From: Phycisphaerales bacterium
GTDB lineage: Bacteria > Planctomycetota > Phycisphaerae > Phycisphaerales > UBA1924
Assembly (NCBI GenBank): GCA_015487555.1
Contig: WFPK01000075.1
Location: 1 to 38,535, forward strand
Length of the DNA stretch: 38,535 nt
Direction: 5' to 3'
Below the pieces are notes generated by a model that was not told where the DNA came from, ran no database searches, and saw only the letters and a list, made by a program, of their open reading frames with translations. Positions 36,420 through 38,535 of the stretch are shown piece after piece. Position 1 is the first letter of the stretch; each line of letters begins with the position of its first letter. The position numbers were made by a program, and so were the translations under genes.

Positions 36420-38186
36420 ATGTCCACCGACCCATCCAACATCAAAACCATCTCCTTCGTCTCCCTCGGGTGCCCCAAGAACCTCGTCGATTCCGAGAAG
36501 ATGCTCGGACTCCTCGCAGCTGACGGGTTGATGCCCGTTTCCGCCGAGATCATCGAAGACCAAGAGCACGATGATCTGTCGGTGTCCGGCTCCGAACAAG
36601 ACGCATCCGCAGCCGATGGACGCGTCACGCCCGCCGACGCCGTCGTCATCAACACCTGCGGGTTCCTCGAAGCATCCAAGCAAGAATCCCTCGGCGTCAT
36701 CAACGAAGCGGTCAAACTCAAAGAGCAAGGCAAAATCAAACGCATCGTCGTCGCCGGGTGTCTGGTGCAACGCCATCGGGCCAAGGTGCTCGATTGGGCA
36801 CCGGGGATCGATTCGATGGTGGGGGTGTTTGACCGTGAGCACATCATCGAAGCCGTCCGAGGCGTCAAGTCCGAGCGCGAGACACTTGAAGAATCACCCA
36901 AATACTGGATCAACGCCAATGCGATTACGAGTGCCGAATCCCAAGGCATGGAAACCGTCGGGCTGACCGTCGCAGGCAAAGACGGCAAGGGCATCGGATA
37001 CTTCGAGTCCGACAACGCCCGATTGCGCCTGACCCCGAGGCATTATTCCTACCTCCGCATTTCCGAAGGCTGCAACCAGAACTGTGCCTTCTGCACCATC
37101 CCCTCGATCCGAGGCAAGATGCGATCCAAGCCTCAAGAACGCATCATCGAAGAAGCCAGAGAGCTCATGCGCGATGGCGTCTTCGAGATGCTCATGATCG
37201 GCCAAGACACCACAAGCTACGGCGACGACATCGGCGTCGGGTTGTACCCCGGTGGCCCGGCTCGCCGAGCCGGGTCTTCTCGAGCCGGGTCTTCTTCAGT
37301 AAATACAACCAATACAGATCCCGGCTCGGCGAGCTGGGCCACCGGGGATAAGTTCCACGCCGGGCTCCCCAAACTCCTCAAATCCCTCTCCGACGCCATG
37401 ACCGAAGAGATCGGCAAGGGCTGGCTGCGGATGATGTACGCCTACCCGACCTACTTCAGCGACGAGATCATCGACGCCTTCGCCGAGATCGCCGATCGCG
37501 GGAATCTGCTGCCGTATTTGGATATCCCGCTCCAGCATGGCTCGGATCGCATGCTCGATCTGATGCGCCGCAATGTGAGCAGTGCTCATCAAACCGAACT
37601 CTGCCATAAGCTCCGCGAGCGCATCCCCGGCATGGCCATCCGCACCACCTTCATCACCGGCTTCCCCGGCGAGACCGACGCGGACCATCAGCAGCTGTTG
37701 GAGTTCATCGAGGAAGTCCAGTTCGATGCCCTCGGGTGCTTTCAGTATTCCCAGGAACCCGGCACCGTCGCCGGTCGGATGGAAGACGATCCCAAACTCG
37801 CAGTCCCCGCCGAGATCAAACAACAACGCCACGACGAGATCATGGCCCTCCAACAGCAGATCGCCTTCGACCAGGCTGAGTTCGTCGCCAGCCAGTTCGA
37901 TCCAGAAAAACCAACCGAGACCGGCGCTCAGTTCGATGTGCTCATCGACAAGTCCACGGGCAATCGGGTCGAAGCAACGCCCGGCGTTTCCGATGGCGGC
38001 ACGCTCTACAGTGGTCGCACCTACTTCCAAGCCCCGCAGATCGACGCAACAACCCATGTCATCGCCAAGAACCCACGCTCGCCGGGCGAGTTGGTGCGCT
38101 GCACCATCGTCGCCAGCGACGGCTACGACCTGATCGCTCGCCCGATCGAAGAACTCGAACGCAAAGTCTCGTTAAATATCATGTAA
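36420..38186 (+). CDS. rimO: Ribosomal protein S12 methylthiotransferase with an internal REP-derived insert
   Basis: RimO is a radical SAM enzyme that methylthiolates a conserved Asp of ribosomal protein S12. The MTTase domain holds its three cluster Cys (C18 in SLGCPKNLVDSE, C80 in INTCGFLE, C114 in VAGCLVQRH); the radical SAM motif CNQNCAFC gives C218, C222 and C225; a C-terminal TRAM domain fills about 510-585. At 588 residues it is far longer than the 441 of E. coli. Extra pieces lie at about 43-70, about 160-205 and 278-308. The last, GGPARRAGSSRAGSSS and so on, is exactly a palindromic repeat read in frame, after GQDTTSYG at a loop that varies in the family. The frame stays open and all key motifs are kept. 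Confidence 0.94.
   Translation: MSTDPSNIKTISFVSLGCPKNLVDSEKMLGLLAADGLMPVSAEIIEDQEHDDLSVSGSEQDASAADGRVTPADAVVINTCGFLEASKQESLGVINEAVKLKEQGKIKRIVVAGCLVQRHRAKVLDWAPGIDSMVGVFDREHIIEAVRGVKSERETLEESPKYWINANAITSAESQGMETVGLTVAGKDGKGIGYFESDNARLRLTPRHYSYLRISEGCNQNCAFCTIPSIRGKMRSKPQERIIEEARELMRDGVFEMLMIGQDTTSYGDDIGVGLYPGGPARRAGSSRAGSSSVNTTNTDPGSASWATGDKFHAGLPKLLKSLSDAMTEEIGKGWLRMMYAYPTYFSDEIIDAFAEIADRGNLLPYLDIPLQHGSDRMLDLMRRNVSSAHQTELCHKLRERIPGMAIRTTFITGFPGETDADHQQLLEFIEEVQFDALGCFQYSQEPGTVAGRMEDDPKLAVPAEIKQQRHDEIMALQQQIAFDQAEFVASQFDPEKPTETGAQFDVLIDKSTGNRVEATPGVSDGGTLYSGRTYFQAPQIDATTHVIAKNPRSPGELVRCTIVASDGYDLIARPIEELERKVSLNIM
37251..37343. repeat. REP-like element inside rimO, GGTGGCCCGGCTCG family
   Basis: The 93-nt element has the same arms as those at 22272 and 34874: GGTGGCCCGGCTCGCCGAGC at the left, and an inverted arm with one change (GAGCTGGGCCACC) at the right. 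It is 31 codons exactly and contains a 15-nt tandem duplication (cgagccgggtcttct at 37266-37280 and 37281-37295). It adds residues 278-308 to RimO. Confidence 0.88.
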
Positions 38187-38264
38187 TCATGCAGATACAC
38201 GAAGACGATCCTGCCCTGTCCAAAACCCCGGAACCATCCTTGATCGAGGCGCGTAGAGGACGGC

Positions 38265-38535
38265 ATGACTAAACGGCATCGACGGCAACACGGGCTCTAC
38301 GGACAAACCATCATCGACGCATCCGACCAGCCGATCGTCCGCATTGCCCGGCTCGCCACCAGACTCGCCCGCGGACACATGACTGACTACGCCCACAAGT
38401 ACGCGCCCAAGAAGTTCACCCAGCCGCAACTCTTTGCCTGCCTCATCATCAAGGCCCACATGGGCTGCACCTACCGCAAGGCCGAAGAACTGCTCACGCT
38501 CATGCCCGCGGTGCGTGAGGCCATCGGACTCGAGG
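38265..38535 (+). CDS. Transposase, N-terminal part (cut by window edge)
   Basis: The 90 visible residues start at the ATG at 38265, with AGAGGA 4 nt upstream. The stretch YAHKYAPKKFTQPQLFACLI followed by IKAHMGCTYRKAEELL resembles the N-terminal helical region of IS4/IS5-type DDE transposases (typically FSPKxYTQHQLFALLxLK...YRxLEELL). The DDE catalytic core would lie beyond the edge. The sequence just upstream (cctgccctgtccaaaacccc, 38209-38228) could be the left end of the element. The start is 78 nt after rimO. Confidence 0.72.
   Translation, partial: MTKRHRRQHGLYGQTIIDASDQPIVRIARLATRLARGHMTDYAHKYAPKKFTQPQLFACLIIKAHMGCTYRKAEELLTLMPAVREAIGLE

Overview
The window looks like a chromosomal segment from a planctomycete, most likely of the Phycisphaerae/Phycisphaerales type. 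This is inferred from gene content, not from a database search. The main signs are a 23S-5S rRNA unit with no 16S in front of it, several proteins with CxxC 'CPECG' zinc ribbons joined to membrane helices, a pilM-like gene fused to a membrane-anchored extension and followed by two large single-pass proteins, many genes without a Shine-Dalgarno, and many palindromic REP-like repeats. The DNA is moderately GC-rich. There is no sign of a prophage or CRISPR array; the only transposase is cut by the right edge.

Layout. 1-1400: a His-rich CusF-like lipoprotein and a small basic protein, both on the minus strand. 1583-2995: a MEMO-family protein. 3232-8614: a three-gene operon (PilM fusion plus two single-pass membrane proteins) closed by a strong terminator. 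8791-12341: a self-contained 23S-5S operon with a promoter, a boxA-like element, a pre-23S processing stem and a terminator. 12432-14149: two unrecognised proteins, the second a membrane protein with zinc ribbons. 14284-19182 (minus): NAD synthase, then a GT-C type membrane protein translationally coupled to a flippase-like membrane protein. 19221-19694: a Fur-family regulator lacking most metal ligands. 19850-21386 (minus): exbB-exbD-exbD with 4-nt overlaps. 21562-24559 (minus): tsaE, serA and uppP, the last two overlapping. 24610-28225: an SpoU methyltransferase, two paralogous secreted thioredoxins and a TrmL-like methyltransferase. 28492-31880: a small lipoprotein, an N-acetylmuramoyl-alanine amidase-like protein, a Ser/Thr kinase and a metallophosphoesterase resembling PPP phosphatases. 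31917-33147: a zinc-ribbon membrane protein followed by a duplicated micro-version of the ribbon and an overlapping 39-residue membrane peptide. 33178-38186: glyA, a small membrane protein, rarD and rimO. 38265-end: the start of a transposase.

The most notable observations are these. A REP-like element of 93 bp sits in frame inside rimO, and two intergenic relatives lie elsewhere in the window. Four palindromic repeat families are present, and one is twice followed by the widespread CTCTGTG-type repeat. The 23S-5S operon stands alone with its own control signals. A PilM/membrane operon may be a divergent type IV pilus or secretion platform. A kinase and a possible antagonistic phosphatase are adjacent. 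A recently duplicated zinc-ribbon microgene overlaps a membrane microprotein and was found by reading the sequence directly.
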